A stretch of DNA of 64,000 bases from Bradyrhizobium lablabi (GCF_018129385.1 NZ_JAFCLN010000003.1:463501-527500), one strand, 5' to 3'. Positions 25,359 to 34,724 are shown, numbered from the stretch's first letter. Translations and numbers: made by a program. Notes: a model not told the origin generated them from the letters alone.

Positions 25359-27017
25359 ATGTCGACTATGACTGCTACATCTACCAAGCAGACGGGGATG
25401 ACGAAGGACGAACGTTTCGTCATTCTCGCTTCCTCGCTCGGCACCGTCTTCGAATGGTACGACTTCTATCTCTACGGCTCGCTCGCCAGCATCATCGGCG
25501 TGCAATTTTTCTCGGACTATCCGCCGGCAACCCGTGACATCTTCGCGCTGCTGGCATTCGCCGCCGGCTTCCTGGTGCGCCCGTTCGGCGCCATCGTGTT
25601 CGGACGCGTCGGCGACATCGTCGGCCGCAAATACACCTTCCTCGTCACCATTCTGATCATGGGCCTGTCGACCTTCATCGTCGGCCTGCTGCCCAACGCA
25701 GCCACCATCGGTATCGCGGCGCCGATCATCCTGATCGCACTGCGCCTGCTGCAGGGCCTTGCGCTCGGCGGCGAGTATGGCGGCGCGGCGACCTACGTCG
25801 CCGAACATGCGCCGATGGGCAAGCGCGGCTACTACACCTCATTCATCCAGACCACCGCGACGCTCGGCCTGTTCCTGTCACTGCTGGTGATCCTGTTCAC
25901 CCGTACCGCGCTCGGCGAACCTGAATTCGCCAAGTGGGGTTGGCGCATTCCGTTCCTCCTCTCGGTGTTCCTGCTCGGCATCTCGGTCTGGATCCGCTTG
26001 CGGTTGAACGAATCGCCCGTGTTCCAGAAGATGAAGGACGAAGGCAAGGCATCGAAGGCCCCGCTGACCGAGGCGTTCGCGAACTGGAGCAACGCCAAGA
26101 TCGTCATCCTGGCGCTGGTCGGCGGCGTGATGGGTCAGGGCGTTGTCTGGTATACTGGCCAGTTCTACGCGCTGTTCTTCCTGCAATCGATCCTCAAGGT
26201 CGACGGTTACACCGCCAACCTCTTGATCGCCTGGTCGCTGCTGCTCGGCACCGCTTTCTTCATCGTGTTCGGCGCTCTCTCGGACAAGATCGGCCGCAAG
26301 CCGATCATCCTGTCGGGCTGCCTGATCGCGGCGCTGACCTTCTTCCCGATCTTCCGCATGATCACGACCAACGCCAACCCGGCGCTGGAAAAGGCCATCG
26401 AGAGCACCAAGGTCGAGGTCGTCGCCGATCCGAAGGCCTGCGGCGACCTGTTCAACCCGGTCGGCACGCGCGTGTTCACCGCGCCGTGCGACACCGCCCG
26501 CGCCTACCTGGCCCAGCAGTCAGTGAAGTATTCGACCACCTATACGGCCGGCTCGCCGGTCAAGGTCGTCGTCAACGGCAAGGATGTGGCCTACACCGAC
26601 GCCAAGACCTCGAATCCGCAAGTGCTGGCGGCGGTCCAGGCGGCCGGCTATCCGAAGGCGGGCGACGCCGGCATCGTAAAGATGTCGAACCCGTTCGACA
26701 TCTTCCGTCCGCAGGTCGCGGCCATCATCGGATTGCTCTTCATCCTGGTGATCTACGTCACCATGGTGTACGGGCCGATCGCGGCGATGCTGGTCGAACT
26801 GTTCCCGACCCGTATCCGCTACACCTCGATGTCGCTGCCCTACCATATCGGCAACGGCTGGTTCGGCGGCTTGCTGCCCGCGACCGCATTCGCGATCGTC
26901 GCCTCGACCGGCGACATCTATGCCGGTCTCTGGTACCCGATCATCTTCGCATCGATCACCGCGGTCGTCGGCTTCTTCTTCCTGCCGGAAACCAAGGACG
27001 TCGACATCACGAAGTGA
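25359..27017 (+). CDS. MFS metabolite:H+ symporter (MHS family) with a periplasmic-size insert
   Basis: 552 residues. Twelve-span MHS-type transporter: FEWYDFYLYGSLA, GRVGDIVGRKY, LLQGLALGGEYGGAATYVAEH and GALSDKIGRKP are hallmark loops, and PTRIRYTSMSLPYHIGNGWFGG lies near the C-terminus. Between the eighth and ninth spans is an unusual polar insert of about 110 residues (about 335-448) with two cysteines (361, 377). A mono- or dicarboxylate substrate is likely. It is divergent from the NarL-type regulator and faces the same intergenic region, suggesting that regulator controls it. A strong terminator follows. Confidence 0.9.
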   Translation: MSTMTATSTKQTGMTKDERFVILASSLGTVFEWYDFYLYGSLASIIGVQFFSDYPPATRDIFALLAFAAGFLVRPFGAIVFGRVGDIVGRKYTFLVTILIMGLSTFIVGLLPNAATIGIAAPIILIALRLLQGLALGGEYGGAATYVAEHAPMGKRGYYTSFIQTTATLGLFLSLLVILFTRTALGEPEFAKWGWRIPFLLSVFLLGISVWIRLRLNESPVFQKMKDEGKASKAPLTEAFANWSNAKIVILALVGGVMGQGVVWYTGQFYALFFLQSILKVDGYTANLLIAWSLLLGTAFFIVFGALSDKIGRKPIILSGCLIAALTFFPIFRMITTNANPALEKAIESTKVEVVADPKACGDLFNPVGTRVFTAPCDTARAYLAQQSVKYSTTYTAGSPVKVVVNGKDVAYTDAKTSNPQVLAAVQAAGYPKAGDAGIVKMSNPFDIFRPQVAAIIGLLFILVIYVTMVYGPIAAMLVELFPTRIRYTSMSLPYHIGNGWFGGLLPATAFAIVASTGDIYAGLWYPIIFASITAVVGFFFLPETKDVDITK

Positions 27018-27050
27018 GCCGGCCGCGCCGGGTACTCACAAGACAACAAG

Positions 27051-27081
27051 CCGGCCGCGGAGCGATCCGCGGCCGGTTTTT
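27051..27081 (+). terminator. intrinsic terminator of the MFS gene
   Basis: CCGGCCGCGG / CCGCGGCCGG with an AGCGAT loop, then a TTTTTCTTT tract. It also serves the convergent YjbQ-like gene from the other side only weakly. Confidence 0.9.
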
Positions 27082-27084
27082 CTT

Positions 27085-27558
27085 TCAGGCGATCGAGCCG
27101 ATGAATTGCAGGACGATCTCGCGCCGGTGCGGACGCGCGCGGTGCTCGATCAGATAGACCGCCTGCCAGGTGCCGAGCGCGAGCTCGCCGCCGAGCACGG
27201 GAATCTGGAGCGAGGTTGCGGTCAGCATCGTCTTCACATGCGCCGGCATGTCGTCGGGGCCTTCGGTGTCGTGAACCCATCCGGCGTTTTCGGGCGCAAG
27301 GCGGTTCAGCACCGTGGTCAGGTCGCGCAGCACCGACGGATCGGCGTTTTCCTGAATGGTGAGGGACGCCGAGGTATGGCGGATGAACACGGTCAAGGCG
27401 CCTTCACGAGCGCCGGCTTCGCGCAAAAATTTTGCGACCTCGGTGGTGAGATCGGTGAAGCCGGCGCCTGACGTCTGCACCGTCAACCGCGAAAAGACGA
27501 TGCTGGTTGCGGCGACGGTCGAAGGCTTCGATTGCGATATCGATCTGGATGAACTCAC
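27085..27558 (-). CDS. YjbQ/UPF0047 family protein
   Basis: About 157 residues of the YjbQ family (called secondary thiamine-phosphate synthase from in vitro data). FTDLTTEVAKFLREAGAREG, TVFIRHTSASLTIQENADPS, GWVHDTEGPDDMPAHVKTML and LALGTWQAVYLIEHR with the final REIVLQFIG are all present, including the conserved HTSAS and HxxD-type histidines. A GTG at 27558 after the ribosome site GGAGAG is preferred; a longer frame to 27633 enters repeat R1. Confidence 0.88.
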   Translation of the reverse strand: MSSSRSISQSKPSTVAATSIVFSRLTVQTSGAGFTDLTTEVAKFLREAGAREGALTVFIRHTSASLTIQENADPSVLRDLTTVLNRLAPENAGWVHDTEGPDDMPAHVKTMLTATSLQIPVLGGELALGTWQAVYLIEHRARPHRREIVLQFIGSIA

Positions 27559-27575
27559 GGCAAATCTCTCCACAG

Positions 27576-27683
27576 GTCGTCCCGGCGAACGCCGCCCCCC
27601 CAGATTCAGTTGCTTGCGAAAGGTATCAACCACCGCCCGAAATCGAGAGGCCGCGGCGTATGGGTCCGGCGCGCCGGGACGAC
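27576..27683. repeat. palindromic repeat, family R1
   Basis: Ends GTCGTCCCGGCG and CGCCGGGACGAC. The inner segment CCGCCCGAAATCGA is shared with the copy at 811-937. Confidence 0.75.
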
Positions 27684-27689
27684 ATGCGT

Positions 27690-28208
27690 CTAGATCTTTC
27701 CCGACACGTCCTTCTGCACGCGGCCCGCCATCTCGATCAGCCGCCGCCAGGCTTTTTCCAGAAAGGTCATCATGCGATCGAGGTCGCGGTCGCTCGGCAG
27801 CGGGATTTCGATCTTGCGCTCGCCCTCGGCAACCTTCGGCTCCGGCGGCTTCAGCGAGTCCGATTTCGGCAGCGCGTCCTCGACCTTGCCGGTGACCGTT
27901 CCGTCGCGCGCGGCGAGCTGCGCGCGGAGTTTTTCATTTTCAGCCTGCAACCGGCCGATTTCGGTATCGAACGCCGCGCGCTCATCGGGCACCGCATAGC
28001 AGGCCCATCCCGCGCCGGAATTGTTGCAGGTGGAGACCGCGCCCGTCCTGGTGTCGAGCCGGAGCACGCCGTCGGCGATCGGCGACAACGCGTAGCGCCC
28101 GTTTTCGGTATCCGGCTTCGATTGCGCGAGCGCGGTGCCCGCGCCGGCGAGGAAAACTGCAAACGCAACGGATGCGGACAATTTCGAAGGCGATGGCGCT
28201 CGGCTCAT
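27690..28208 (-). CDS. exported coiled-coil hypothetical protein
   Basis: 172 residues. Signal peptide ends GAGTALAQS. The mature part has RYALSPIADGVLRLDTRTGA, a pattern with two cysteines (STCNNSGAGWACYAVPDER) like small periplasmic beta domains, then a helix likely to form a coiled coil (IGRLQAENEKLRAQLAARDG), a proline-rich linker and an amphipathic C-terminal helix (DRMMTFLEKAWRRLIEM). Similar proteins occur across Bradyrhizobiaceae without known role. Confidence 0.7.
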   Translation of the reverse strand: MSRAPSPSKLSASVAFAVFLAGAGTALAQSKPDTENGRYALSPIADGVLRLDTRTGAVSTCNNSGAGWACYAVPDERAAFDTEIGRLQAENEKLRAQLAARDGTVTGKVEDALPKSDSLKPPEPKVAEGERKIEIPLPSDRDLDRMMTFLEKAWRRLIEMAGRVQKDVSGKI

Positions 28209-28235
28209 GGCATGCTCCGCCTCAGAGAATGAATC

Positions 28236-28859
28236 CTATACCCGAGAACTATAGGCGTCGCGGCCCGACTTCAACGCATCCGCCAGCAATTCGATCCGGT
28301 CCTGTCCCCAAAACACTTCACCCGACAGCACGTAGGCGGGCGAGCCGAACACGTCGGCTGCGAGCGCATCCTGCCGGTTCTGCTCATAGGTCGCGCCGAT
28401 CTCGTCCGAGCCTGAACGCTCGACCAGTTTTCTGCCCGGCAGCCCCGCCTCGTCCGCTATCGTTGCGACCGTGCCGGGATCGGCGAGATTGAGCTGGTCT
28501 TCCCAGATGGCGGCGAAGGCACGGCGCAGGTAGCGATCGGGATCGAGACCCGCCTCGAGCGCGGCGATCACCACGCCGTCGGCCAGACGTGCGTTGAGCG
28601 GCCAGTGCGCCGGCTCCAGATGGAATTTCAGCCCGCGCTTGTCGCGCCAGCGCTGGAGCTCCACCATCCGGTAGCGCTGCCGCACCGGATGGCGCTTGAG
28701 CAGCGGCATTCCGCCGGTCTCCGAGAACAGGTCGACCAGCACCACGGGCTTGTGGTTTACCCTGAGATCGTAAGTACTTACGAGATCGCGAAACGGCTTG
28801 TGCCCGATATAGGCCCAGGGCGATTGCAGCGAGAAATAATAGTCGACCTGACGCGGCAT
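28236..28859 (-). CDS. 2-hydroxychromene-2-carboxylate isomerase-like DsbA-fold protein
   Basis: 207 residues, thioredoxin-fold of the HCCA isomerase / kappa-GST branch (DsbA family). It opens VDYYFSLQSPWAYIGHKPF, the glutathione-site start of the family where the DsbA CxxC is replaced, and later has ALEAGLDPDRYLRRAFAAIW and GSPAYVLSGEVFWGQDRIELL. ATG at 28859 gives the family length; upstream start codons extend into a tandem repeat (GACGAGCTCTTG twice). The role is glutathione-dependent isomerisation of an aromatic intermediate; substrate unknown. Confidence 0.88.
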   Translation of the reverse strand: MPRQVDYYFSLQSPWAYIGHKPFRDLVSTYDLRVNHKPVVLVDLFSETGGMPLLKRHPVRQRYRMVELQRWRDKRGLKFHLEPAHWPLNARLADGVVIAALEAGLDPDRYLRRAFAAIWEDQLNLADPGTVATIADEAGLPGRKLVERSGSDEIGATYEQNRQDALAADVFGSPAYVLSGEVFWGQDRIELLADALKSGRDAYSSRV

Positions 28860-29144
28860 GCCGGCTCCGGAACGGGGCTGTGACGAGCTCTTGGACGAGC
28901 TCTTGGCTGATCCGAGCAGAGCCGTCCGGCATGAGCAAGGCGCATCCCCCTGAGACAAGGTGTTGCAGTGCGGCGACTGCTCCACAGGCGCGGCGGCCGG
29001 ATCCGAATAAAGCGAGATAAATCAATATGCTAACTGGTTGCCACGTAATCTTGACTTGATTAAACGCGGTAAGTATGGTCCGCGCGGCTTCTTGGGGGTG
29101 ACGGCGTAATTTCCATCGATTGCAGCATCGTTTAGTGTCGCGGC

Positions 29145-29522
29145 ATGGCTGAAGACACAAACAGCGGCGGAAGTGGGAATCGCGATCAATCGTCCTCCGA
29201 CGAAGCTGCGCTTTCCGCAAGGCTCGGAAATCTCGATCAGCGGTTGTCCAAAATTCGGGACAGCCGAAAGGTCGGGACTGACCAGTCAGGAAACGAGCAG
29301 GACACTCAGGCCCGGGCTTCTGCCATGGCCATGGGCTTTCGCCTCTCCTCCGAACTGGTTGCGGGTGTACTTGCCGGAGCGGCTCTCGGCTGGGGTTTCG
29401 ATCGCTTGCTGTCGACTTCGCCCTGGGGCCTCATCGTATTCTTGCTGCTCGGCTTCACCGCCGGCGTAATCAATGTGATGCGGGCGGCAGGTGTGATGGC
29501 AAAGCAGTCCAACAGACTCTGA
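29145..29522 (+). CDS. atpI: ATP synthase accessory protein AtpI
   Basis: 125 residues. Hydrophilic N-terminal third, then two transmembrane helices ([19 protein letters not shown] and [18 protein letters not shown]) with the conserved G-W-G-F-D and F-x-A-G-V-x-N-V motifs of AtpI/AtpZ. It assists c-ring assembly or ion homeostasis of the ATP synthase. It opens the F0 operon, 73 bp before atpB. Confidence 0.92.
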   Translation: MAEDTNSGGSGNRDQSSSDEAALSARLGNLDQRLSKIRDSRKVGTDQSGNEQDTQARASAMAMGFRLSSELVAGVLAGAALGWGFDRLLSTSPWGLIVFLLLGFTAGVINVMRAAGVMAKQSNRL

Positions 29523-29595
29523 CGGGTGCCTCGCCAGCGCAACCGAACGACTTGATCCGCGAGCAATTCGCGAAAACGACAGACTGAGAGACGGA

Positions 29596-30342
29596 ATGGC
29601 CGCCGATCCAATTCATCAGTTCGAGATTCACAAGCTCTTCACCATCGGCCATATTGGCGGACAGGAAATCGCGTTCACCAATTCGTCGGCCTACATGTTC
29701 GCCACGGTGGCGGTGATCTCGCTGCTGATGCTGGCGACCGGCCGCCAGCTCGTTCCGGGCCGCATGCAGTCGGTGGCCGAAATCTCCTACGAATTCGTCG
29801 CGAGCATGCTGCGAAGTAGTGCCGGCTCGGCCGGCATGAAGTTCTTCCCGCTCGTGTTTACGCTGTTCATGTTCATCTGCGTCTCGAACCTGATCGGCAT
29901 CATTCCCTACACGTTCACCGTCTCGAGCCACCTGATCGTCACGGTGGCGCTGGCGCTGCTGGTTTTCTTCATCGTGCTGTTCTACGGCCTCTACAAGAAC
30001 GGGCTGAAGTTCTTCAAGCTGTTCGTTCCGTCGGGCGTGCCGATCTACATCCTGCCGCTGGTGGTGTTCATCGAGGTCATCTCGTTCTTCCTGAAGCCGG
30101 TGTCGCATTCGGTGCGTCTGTTCGCCAACATGCTGGCGGGCCACATCGCGCTGAAGGTGTTCGCAAGCTTCGTCGGCATGCTGGGCGCGCTCGGCTTCGT
30201 CGGCTGGCTCGGCGCCGTGTTGCCGCTCGGCCTGACCATCGCGCTGACCGCGCTCGAACTGCTGGTCGCGTTCCTACAGGCTTACGTCTTCGCCATCCTC
30301 ACCTGCATCTATCTCAACGATGCCATCCATCCTGGCCACTGA
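29596..30342 (+). CDS. atpB: ATP synthase F0 subunit a
   Basis: 248 residues, inner membrane proton-channel subunit. [15 protein letters not shown] start ([14 protein letters not shown]), a functional arginine in [12 protein letters not shown], and the helix-5 region [21 protein letters not shown] are present. It forms the half channels with the c-ring. Second gene of the F0 operon; F1 genes are not in the window, the normal split in alphaproteobacteria. Confidence 0.97.
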   Translation: MAADPIHQFEIHKLFTIGHIGGQEIAFTNSSAYMFATVAVISLLMLATGRQLVPGRMQSVAEISYEFVASMLRSSAGSAGMKFFPLVFTLFMFICVSNLIGIIPYTFTVSSHLIVTVALALLVFFIVLFYGLYKNGLKFFKLFVPSGVPIYILPLVVFIEVISFFLKPVSHSVRLFANMLAGHIALKVFASFVGMLGALGFVGWLGAVLPLGLTIALTALELLVAFLQAYVFAILTCIYLNDAIHPGH

Positions 30343-30396
30343 CGGCCAGTATCTCTAAACCCGAGAATCTTCCAACCCAACTAAGGAGTTCGTTAA

Positions 30397-30624
30397 ATGG
30401 ATCCGATTGCCGCGAAGTACATTGGCGCTGGTATTGCCTGCATTGGCATGGGTGGCGCCGGCGCGGGCGTGGGCATCATCTTCGGCAACTATCTTGCCGC
30501 TGCGGTGCGCAACCCCTCGGCCGCTCAGGGCCAGTTCGGCAACCTGATCTTCGGCTTCGCCGTGACCGAAGCGCTCGGCATCTTCTCGCTGCTGATTGCG
30601 CTGCTGCTGCTGTTCGCTCTCTGA
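30397..30624 (+). CDS. atpE: ATP synthase F0 subunit c
   Basis: 75 residues, two-helix hairpin. The glycine-rich first helix ([21 protein letters not shown]), polar loop RNPSAAQG and ion-binding carboxylate in [13 protein letters not shown] (a glutamate) are intact. It forms the proton-driven rotor ring. ATG at 30397 follows AAGGAG (30382-30387). Confidence 0.97.
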   Translation: MDPIAAKYIGAGIACIGMGGAGAGVGIIFGNYLAAAVRNPSAAQGQFGNLIFGFAVTEALGIFSLLIALLLLFAL

Positions 30625-30690
30625 TCCTGTCACCGGTCCGGCCGATGAGGTCCTTCGAACGGACCTCGTTCGGCCACAGAGGAGAAGCCC

Positions 30691-31242
30691 GTGGCTGAAA
30701 GTCATGGCAACAAGGGCGCGGCCCACACATCGGCGGGCGACGGCCACAAGGCCCCGTTCCCGCCGTTCCAGAAGGAGACCTTTGCCTCGCAACTGGTCTC
30801 CCTGGCGATCGCGTTCGTCGCGCTTTACCTGATCGTCTCGCGCATCGCCTTGCCGAAGGTCGGCAAGACGATCGACGACCGTCAGGCCAGGATCGAGGGC
30901 GACCTCGCCGAGGCGCAGAAGCTGAAGGACGAGTCCGACGCTGCGTTGAAGGCCTATGAGGCCGATCTCGCCGCAGCGCGTTCCCGCGCCCAAGCCATCG
31001 GCAACGAGACCCGCGAGAAGCTCAGCGCGGCCTCGGAAGCCGAGCGCAAGACGCTGGAAGACAAGCTCTCGGCCAAGCTGGCGGATGCGGAAAAGACCAT
31101 CGCCGCCACCCGTGAAGCGGCGATGAGCAACGTGCGCGGCATCGCTTCCGACGCAGCGGCCGCGATCGTGCAGCGGCTGACCGGCGTGGCGCCCGACGCC
31201 AAGGCCGTGAATTCCGCCGTCGATGCTTCGTTGAAGGGATAA
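30691..31242 (+). CDS. atpF': ATP synthase F0 subunit b'
   Basis: 183 residues, GTG start at 30691 after a GGAGA-type site. A hydrophilic N-terminus ([20 protein letters not shown]) precedes one transmembrane helix (about 36-55, [20 protein letters not shown]) and the long charged stator helix. This is the b' of photosynthetic-type and alphaproteobacterial ATP synthases that pairs with b. Ends five bases before atpF. Confidence 0.92.
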   Translation: MAESHGNKGAAHTSAGDGHKAPFPPFQKETFASQLVSLAIAFVALYLIVSRIALPKVGKTIDDRQARIEGDLAEAQKLKDESDAALKAYEADLAAARSRAQAIGNETREKLSAASEAERKTLEDKLSAKLADAEKTIAATREAAMSNVRGIASDAAAAIVQRLTGVAPDAKAVNSAVDASLKG

Positions 31243-31246
31243 CGCG

Positions 31247-31732
31247 ATGTTCTACGAAGCCGAAACCTGGGTTGCGATAGCCTTCGTCATCCTGATGGCG
31301 GTGTTCCTCTATGTCGGCGTCCACCGCACGCTGCTGACCGCGCTCGACCACCGCGCCGAGCGCATCAAGGGCGAGCTCGACGACGCGCGGCGCCTGAAGG
31401 ACGAAGCGGCCAAGGTGCTGGCGGAATACAAGGCTCGCCGCGCCGCCGCCGAGCGTGAGGCCGAGGAGATCGTCTCCTCCGCCAGGGCCGAGGCCGAGCG
31501 CATTGCGGCTGATGCCAAGACCAAGATGGAAGATTTTGTCGTCCGGCGCACCAAGACCGCCGAGAGCAAGATCGCCCTCGCCGAGGCCCAGGCTCTCGCC
31601 GACGTCCGCGCCGCGGCGGCCAACGCCGCAGTCGCCGCCGCCTCCACCATCCTCTCGCAGTCGGTCAGGGGCTCCGTCGCCGACGACCTGCTTGCCAAGG
31701 GCATCGCCGAGGTGAAGGCCAAGCTGAACTAG
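31247..31732 (+). CDS. atpF: ATP synthase F0 subunit b
   Basis: 161 residues. Starts [20 protein letters not shown], one N-terminal membrane helix (about 8-25), then a continuous charged helix ([20 protein letters not shown] onward) forming the peripheral stalk with b' and delta. The adjacent b' gene ends four bases upstream. Last gene of the F0 operon. Confidence 0.95.
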   Translation: MFYEAETWVAIAFVILMAVFLYVGVHRTLLTALDHRAERIKGELDDARRLKDEAAKVLAEYKARRAAAEREAEEIVSSARAEAERIAADAKTKMEDFVVRRTKTAESKIALAEAQALADVRAAAANAAVAAASTILSQSVRGSVADDLLAKGIAEVKAKLN

Positions 31733-31781
31733 AGCGTGATCTTTCCGGAAAACCGGTACCCACTTTTCCGAATCATGCTCT
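31733..31781. repeat. palindromic repeat, family R6
   Basis: AGCGTGAT at the left pairs with ATCATGCT at the right; the centre reads TTTCCGGAAAACCGGTACCC. A related copy lies at 43185-43255. Confidence 0.6.
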
Positions 31782-31807
31782 GAGGCGGTTCACCATTTCA
31801 AATAAAG

Positions 31808-31838
31808 AACCGGCGCGAGACGATCGCGCCGGTTTTTT
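31808..31838 (+). terminator. intrinsic terminator of the F0 operon
   Basis: AACCGGCGCGA / TCGCGCCGGTT with a GACGA loop, followed by a T run to 31838. The opposite strand has an A/T-poor flank, so it mainly serves atpF. Confidence 0.9.
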
Positions 31839-31850
31839 CATGTGCAATGG

Positions 31851-32507
31851 CTACTGCTTCTTCTTCGGCCTCGCCTTGGGCTCGGGCTTCAGCGCCTGCG
31901 GATCGAAGCCGATATAGAACACGTAACTGTCGGCGACCGTGCCCGAAGGGGCCGGATAGACCAGTTCGTCCGCCACGATGGAAAACGGCACGCTCGTATC
32001 CTCCGACATCGATACGGTGGTCGTGTAGGCCTTTGTTGCGATCACCTTCTCGCCGACTCCGGCCTGCACCACCGCGACGCGCAGCGGAACCTGCACCGAG
32101 GACGGGGCACCGGCGGGGCCGGCGATGACGCGGCCCTGAATGCCGATCCGGGCGGTGATCTGGCCGGCCTTGATGGTGCATTCGCGCGCCGTCTTGCCGA
32201 TCGTCGCCTGATAGCTCAGGTCGTTGCCGGCCGCCTGCTTGCCGGGCGCTCCGACCGCAAAGGTGGAAGCGCCGGCGCGGACCGCGACCGGCGGACAGGT
32301 CAGGTCAGGATCGCCGCCCTCATCCGTTATCGACCGTTCGGCGGGCGCAGCGGGCGCGGCGGCCGGCTCTTCAGACTTGCCGCCGAACAGGCTCTTGAAG
32401 CGATCGGTGATGGATTGCGAGGCCGCCGGGGCGGCGAACAGGCTGCAACCGATTGCAATCGACAACGCGGCAGCAGCCGCGCTTCTGATCACAGGTCTGT
32501 CACCCAT
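31851..32507 (-). CDS. exported hypothetical protein
   Basis: 218 residues. Signal peptide MGDRPVIRSAAAAALSIAIG then CSLFAAPAASQS; the cysteine could be a lipobox but the -3 position is weak. The mature part has an Ala/Pro linker, then a beta-rich domain with cysteines in DLTCPPVAVRAGAS and ARECTIKAGQI, typical of a secreted Ig-like or sensor-type domain of Bradyrhizobium. It ends with a Lys/Pro tail (EPKARPKKKQ). Function unknown. Convergent with the F0 operon. Confidence 0.7.
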   Translation of the reverse strand: MGDRPVIRSAAAAALSIAIGCSLFAAPAASQSITDRFKSLFGGKSEEPAAAPAAPAERSITDEGGDPDLTCPPVAVRAGASTFAVGAPGKQAAGNDLSYQATIGKTARECTIKAGQITARIGIQGRVIAGPAGAPSSVQVPLRVAVVQAGVGEKVIATKAYTTTVSMSEDTSVPFSIVADELVYPAPSGTVADSYVFYIGFDPQALKPEPKARPKKKQ

Positions 32508-32619
32508 GGATAGTCCCTTGAATCACGTCGTATCTCCCCCGGGGCGCCTTATAACAAGGCAATGGCGGCGAGCCCAAGGCACCAAAAGTTTGAGGAGCGG
32601 GCCGAGACCCCGCCTGAAA

Positions 32620-33207
32620 CTACCCCCGAAAATCCTCGTGCAGCAGGCCGAACAACAGATGGTCCTGCCAGACCCCGTTGATGCAGAGATAGCGCCGCGC
32701 CAGCCCCTCGCGGGAAAAGCCGCATTTCTCCAGCACCCGGATCGAGGCCGCGTTGGAGGGAATGCAGGCGGCCTCGATGCGGTGCAAATTGAGTTCGCCG
32801 AACAGCGACGGCAGCAGCACCCGCAACGCCGTCGTCATATAGCCGCGATGGGCATGCGGCTGGCCGACCCAATAGCCGATGGTGCCGGCTTGCACGATGC
32901 CGCGCCGGACATTGGCCAGCGTGACGCCGCCGATCATGACACCGTCCGCTTCGCGGAAGATGATGAAGGGATAGGAGCGGTCGGCCGCAATGTCCTCGGC
33001 ATAGCGCCGCAGGCGCCGGCGGAAACCGGCACGGGTCAGATCGTCGGATGGCCAGATCGGCTCCCAAGGCGTGAGGTAGGCGCGGCTGTGCTCGCGCAAC
33101 TGCGCCCATTGCGGGAAATCCGACATTTGCGGCGCGCGCAGCAACAGGCCGTGACCGCGCGGCACCAGCGCAGCGGGTCCGTTGGTTGGCAAACGAAACA
33201 GGGCCAT
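32620..33207 (-). CDS. GNAT acetyltransferase, RimJ/RimL type
   Basis: 195 residues. LLLRAPQMSDFPQWAQLRE, then the acetyl-CoA region GTIGYWVGQPHAHRGYMTTA (the R/QxxGxG/A site appears as GQPHAHRGY), and the C-terminal IPSNAASIRVLEKCGFSREGLARRYLCING pattern typical of ribosomal-protein or Ala N-acetyltransferases. Substrate unknown. It is the last gene of the minus-strand group with the M16 peptidase and thrC upstream. Confidence 0.9.
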   Translation of the reverse strand: MALFRLPTNGPAALVPRGHGLLLRAPQMSDFPQWAQLREHSRAYLTPWEPIWPSDDLTRAGFRRRLRRYAEDIAADRSYPFIIFREADGVMIGGVTLANVRRGIVQAGTIGYWVGQPHAHRGYMTTALRVLLPSLFGELNLHRIEAACIPSNAASIRVLEKCGFSREGLARRYLCINGVWQDHLLFGLLHEDFRG

Positions 33208-33228
33208 AGCCCAAAACTCCCCTGCCTT

Positions 33229-33391
33229 CTCCCTCGCCCCGCTCTTGCGGGGAGAGGGTTGGGGTGAGGGGTCTCTCGACAGCGGGACTCGCGGAGAGGC
33301 CCCCTCACCCGAAGCCTTCGGCTTCGACCTCTCCCCGCATCCGCCTTCGCCCGAAGGCGGACTTCGGCGAGACGGGCGCGGGGCGAGGTGA
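33229..33391. repeat. palindromic repeat, family R4
   Basis: Same left arm as at 24012 (CGCCCCGCTCTTGCGGGGAG, GGTTGGGGTGAGGGG) and right arm CCCCCTCACCC... CTCTCCCCGC, with an extra GAAGCCTTCGGCTTC hairpin. No nested insertion. Confidence 0.8.
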
Positions 33392-33434
33392 TCTGAACGC
33401 GCTCGCGCGCCGTTCAGCCTAAACCATACCGCCG

Positions 33435-34724
33435 CTAGTGTAACAGCGTCTTGGCCTTCGACCGCGTCAATCCTTCCGCAAAAGACACCGCCGTGTCCAG
33501 ACCCCTGCCGCTGCCGAGCGCGACCACCGCCGGCCGGCTGCGCGAGAGCAGCGCCCGGGCAGCGTTGCGGGTGGTGTCCACACTCACCGCGTCGATCCGG
33601 TTGACGAGTTCCTCGACCGTCAGTGGCCGCCCGTAGGCCAGAACATGGCGCGCCAGTTGCTCGGCGCGGGAGGAGCAGCTCTCCAGCGCCATCAACAGCC
33701 CCGCCTTCATCTGCGCCTTGGCGCGCGCGATTTCGGCCTCGGTCAGGGTTTCGACCGATTCATTGATCACGTCGACGATCACTTCCATCATTTCGGGCGC
33801 GTCGGCCGGATCGGTGCCGGTGTAGAGCCCGAAAAAGCCGGTGTCGGTATAGGGCGCGTGGAACGAGTAGATCGAGTAGCACAGCCCGCGCTTTTCCCGC
33901 ACCTCCTGGAACAGCCGCGACGACATCCCGCCGCCGAGGATGTTGGTGAAGACCTGTAGCGAGAACAGCGAGAGGTCGGCCTGCGGCACGCCTTCCAGCG
34001 CCAGCGTCAGATGCGCCTGCTCGAGGTCGCGGTGCACCACGCGCGAGCCACCCTTGCCGAACATCGCCGCCTGCGGCTTTGGCGCCGGCGTGCGGTCAAA
34101 GCCTGCAAATTTTTGCGCGACATCCTCGACGATCCGCTTGTGGTCGACGGCGCCTGCCGCCGCCACCACCATGTCGGGTCCGCGATAATGGGTGGCGAGA
34201 TAGCCGCGCAGCATGTCGCGATCGAGCTTTTTCAGCGTCTTGGTGGTGCCCAGCAGCGAACGTCCCATCGGCTGGTCCGGATAGCAGAGCTCGTTGAGAT
34301 GCTCGAATACGACATCGTCGGGCGTGTCCTGCGCCGCGCCGATCTCCTGCGCGATCACGCTTTTTTCGCGTTCGAGCTCGTCGGCCACAAACGAAGGATT
34401 CGACAGGATGTCGGAGAGCACATCGAGCGCGAGCGGCACGTCGGCCTTCATCACCCGCGCATAATAGGCCGTGGTCTCGGTGGAGGTGCCGGCATTGAGA
34501 TCGCCGCCGACCGCCTCGATTTCCTCCACGATCTCGCGCGAGCTGCGCCGCGTCGTTCCCTTGAACGCCATGTGCTCCAGGAGATGCGATATGCCGTGCT
34601 CGTCCGGCTTCTCGTCGCGCCCGCCAACACCGGCCCACACGCCCAGCGCCGCCGTCTCCAGATGCGGCATGGTGTCGGTGACGACGGTAAGACCGGTCGG
34701 CAGTTTTGTAACCTCGACGCTCAT
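33435..34724 (-). CDS. M16 family zinc metallopeptidase (processing-peptidase type)
   Basis: 429 residues. The inverted zinc motif HLLEHMAFKGT (HxxEH) lies near residue 48, with the distal glutamate in the following helix (EIVEEIEAVGGDLNA). GGMSSRLFQEVREKRGLCYSIYSFH is the C-terminal domain signature. These proteins resemble the beta-subunit of mitochondrial processing peptidase and often sit next to thrC in this family of bacteria. ATG at 34724 overlaps the end of thrC (34721-34724), so translation is coupled. Physiological substrate unknown. Confidence 0.93.
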   Translation of the reverse strand: MSVEVTKLPTGLTVVTDTMPHLETAALGVWAGVGGRDEKPDEHGISHLLEHMAFKGTTRRSSREIVEEIEAVGGDLNAGTSTETTAYYARVMKADVPLALDVLSDILSNPSFVADELEREKSVIAQEIGAAQDTPDDVVFEHLNELCYPDQPMGRSLLGTTKTLKKLDRDMLRGYLATHYRGPDMVVAAAGAVDHKRIVEDVAQKFAGFDRTPAPKPQAAMFGKGGSRVVHRDLEQAHLTLALEGVPQADLSLFSLQVFTNILGGGMSSRLFQEVREKRGLCYSIYSFHAPYTDTGFFGLYTGTDPADAPEMMEVIVDVINESVETLTEAEIARAKAQMKAGLLMALESCSSRAEQLARHVLAYGRPLTVEELVNRIDAVSVDTTRNAARALLSRSRPAVVALGSGRGLDTAVSFAEGLTRSKAKTLLH

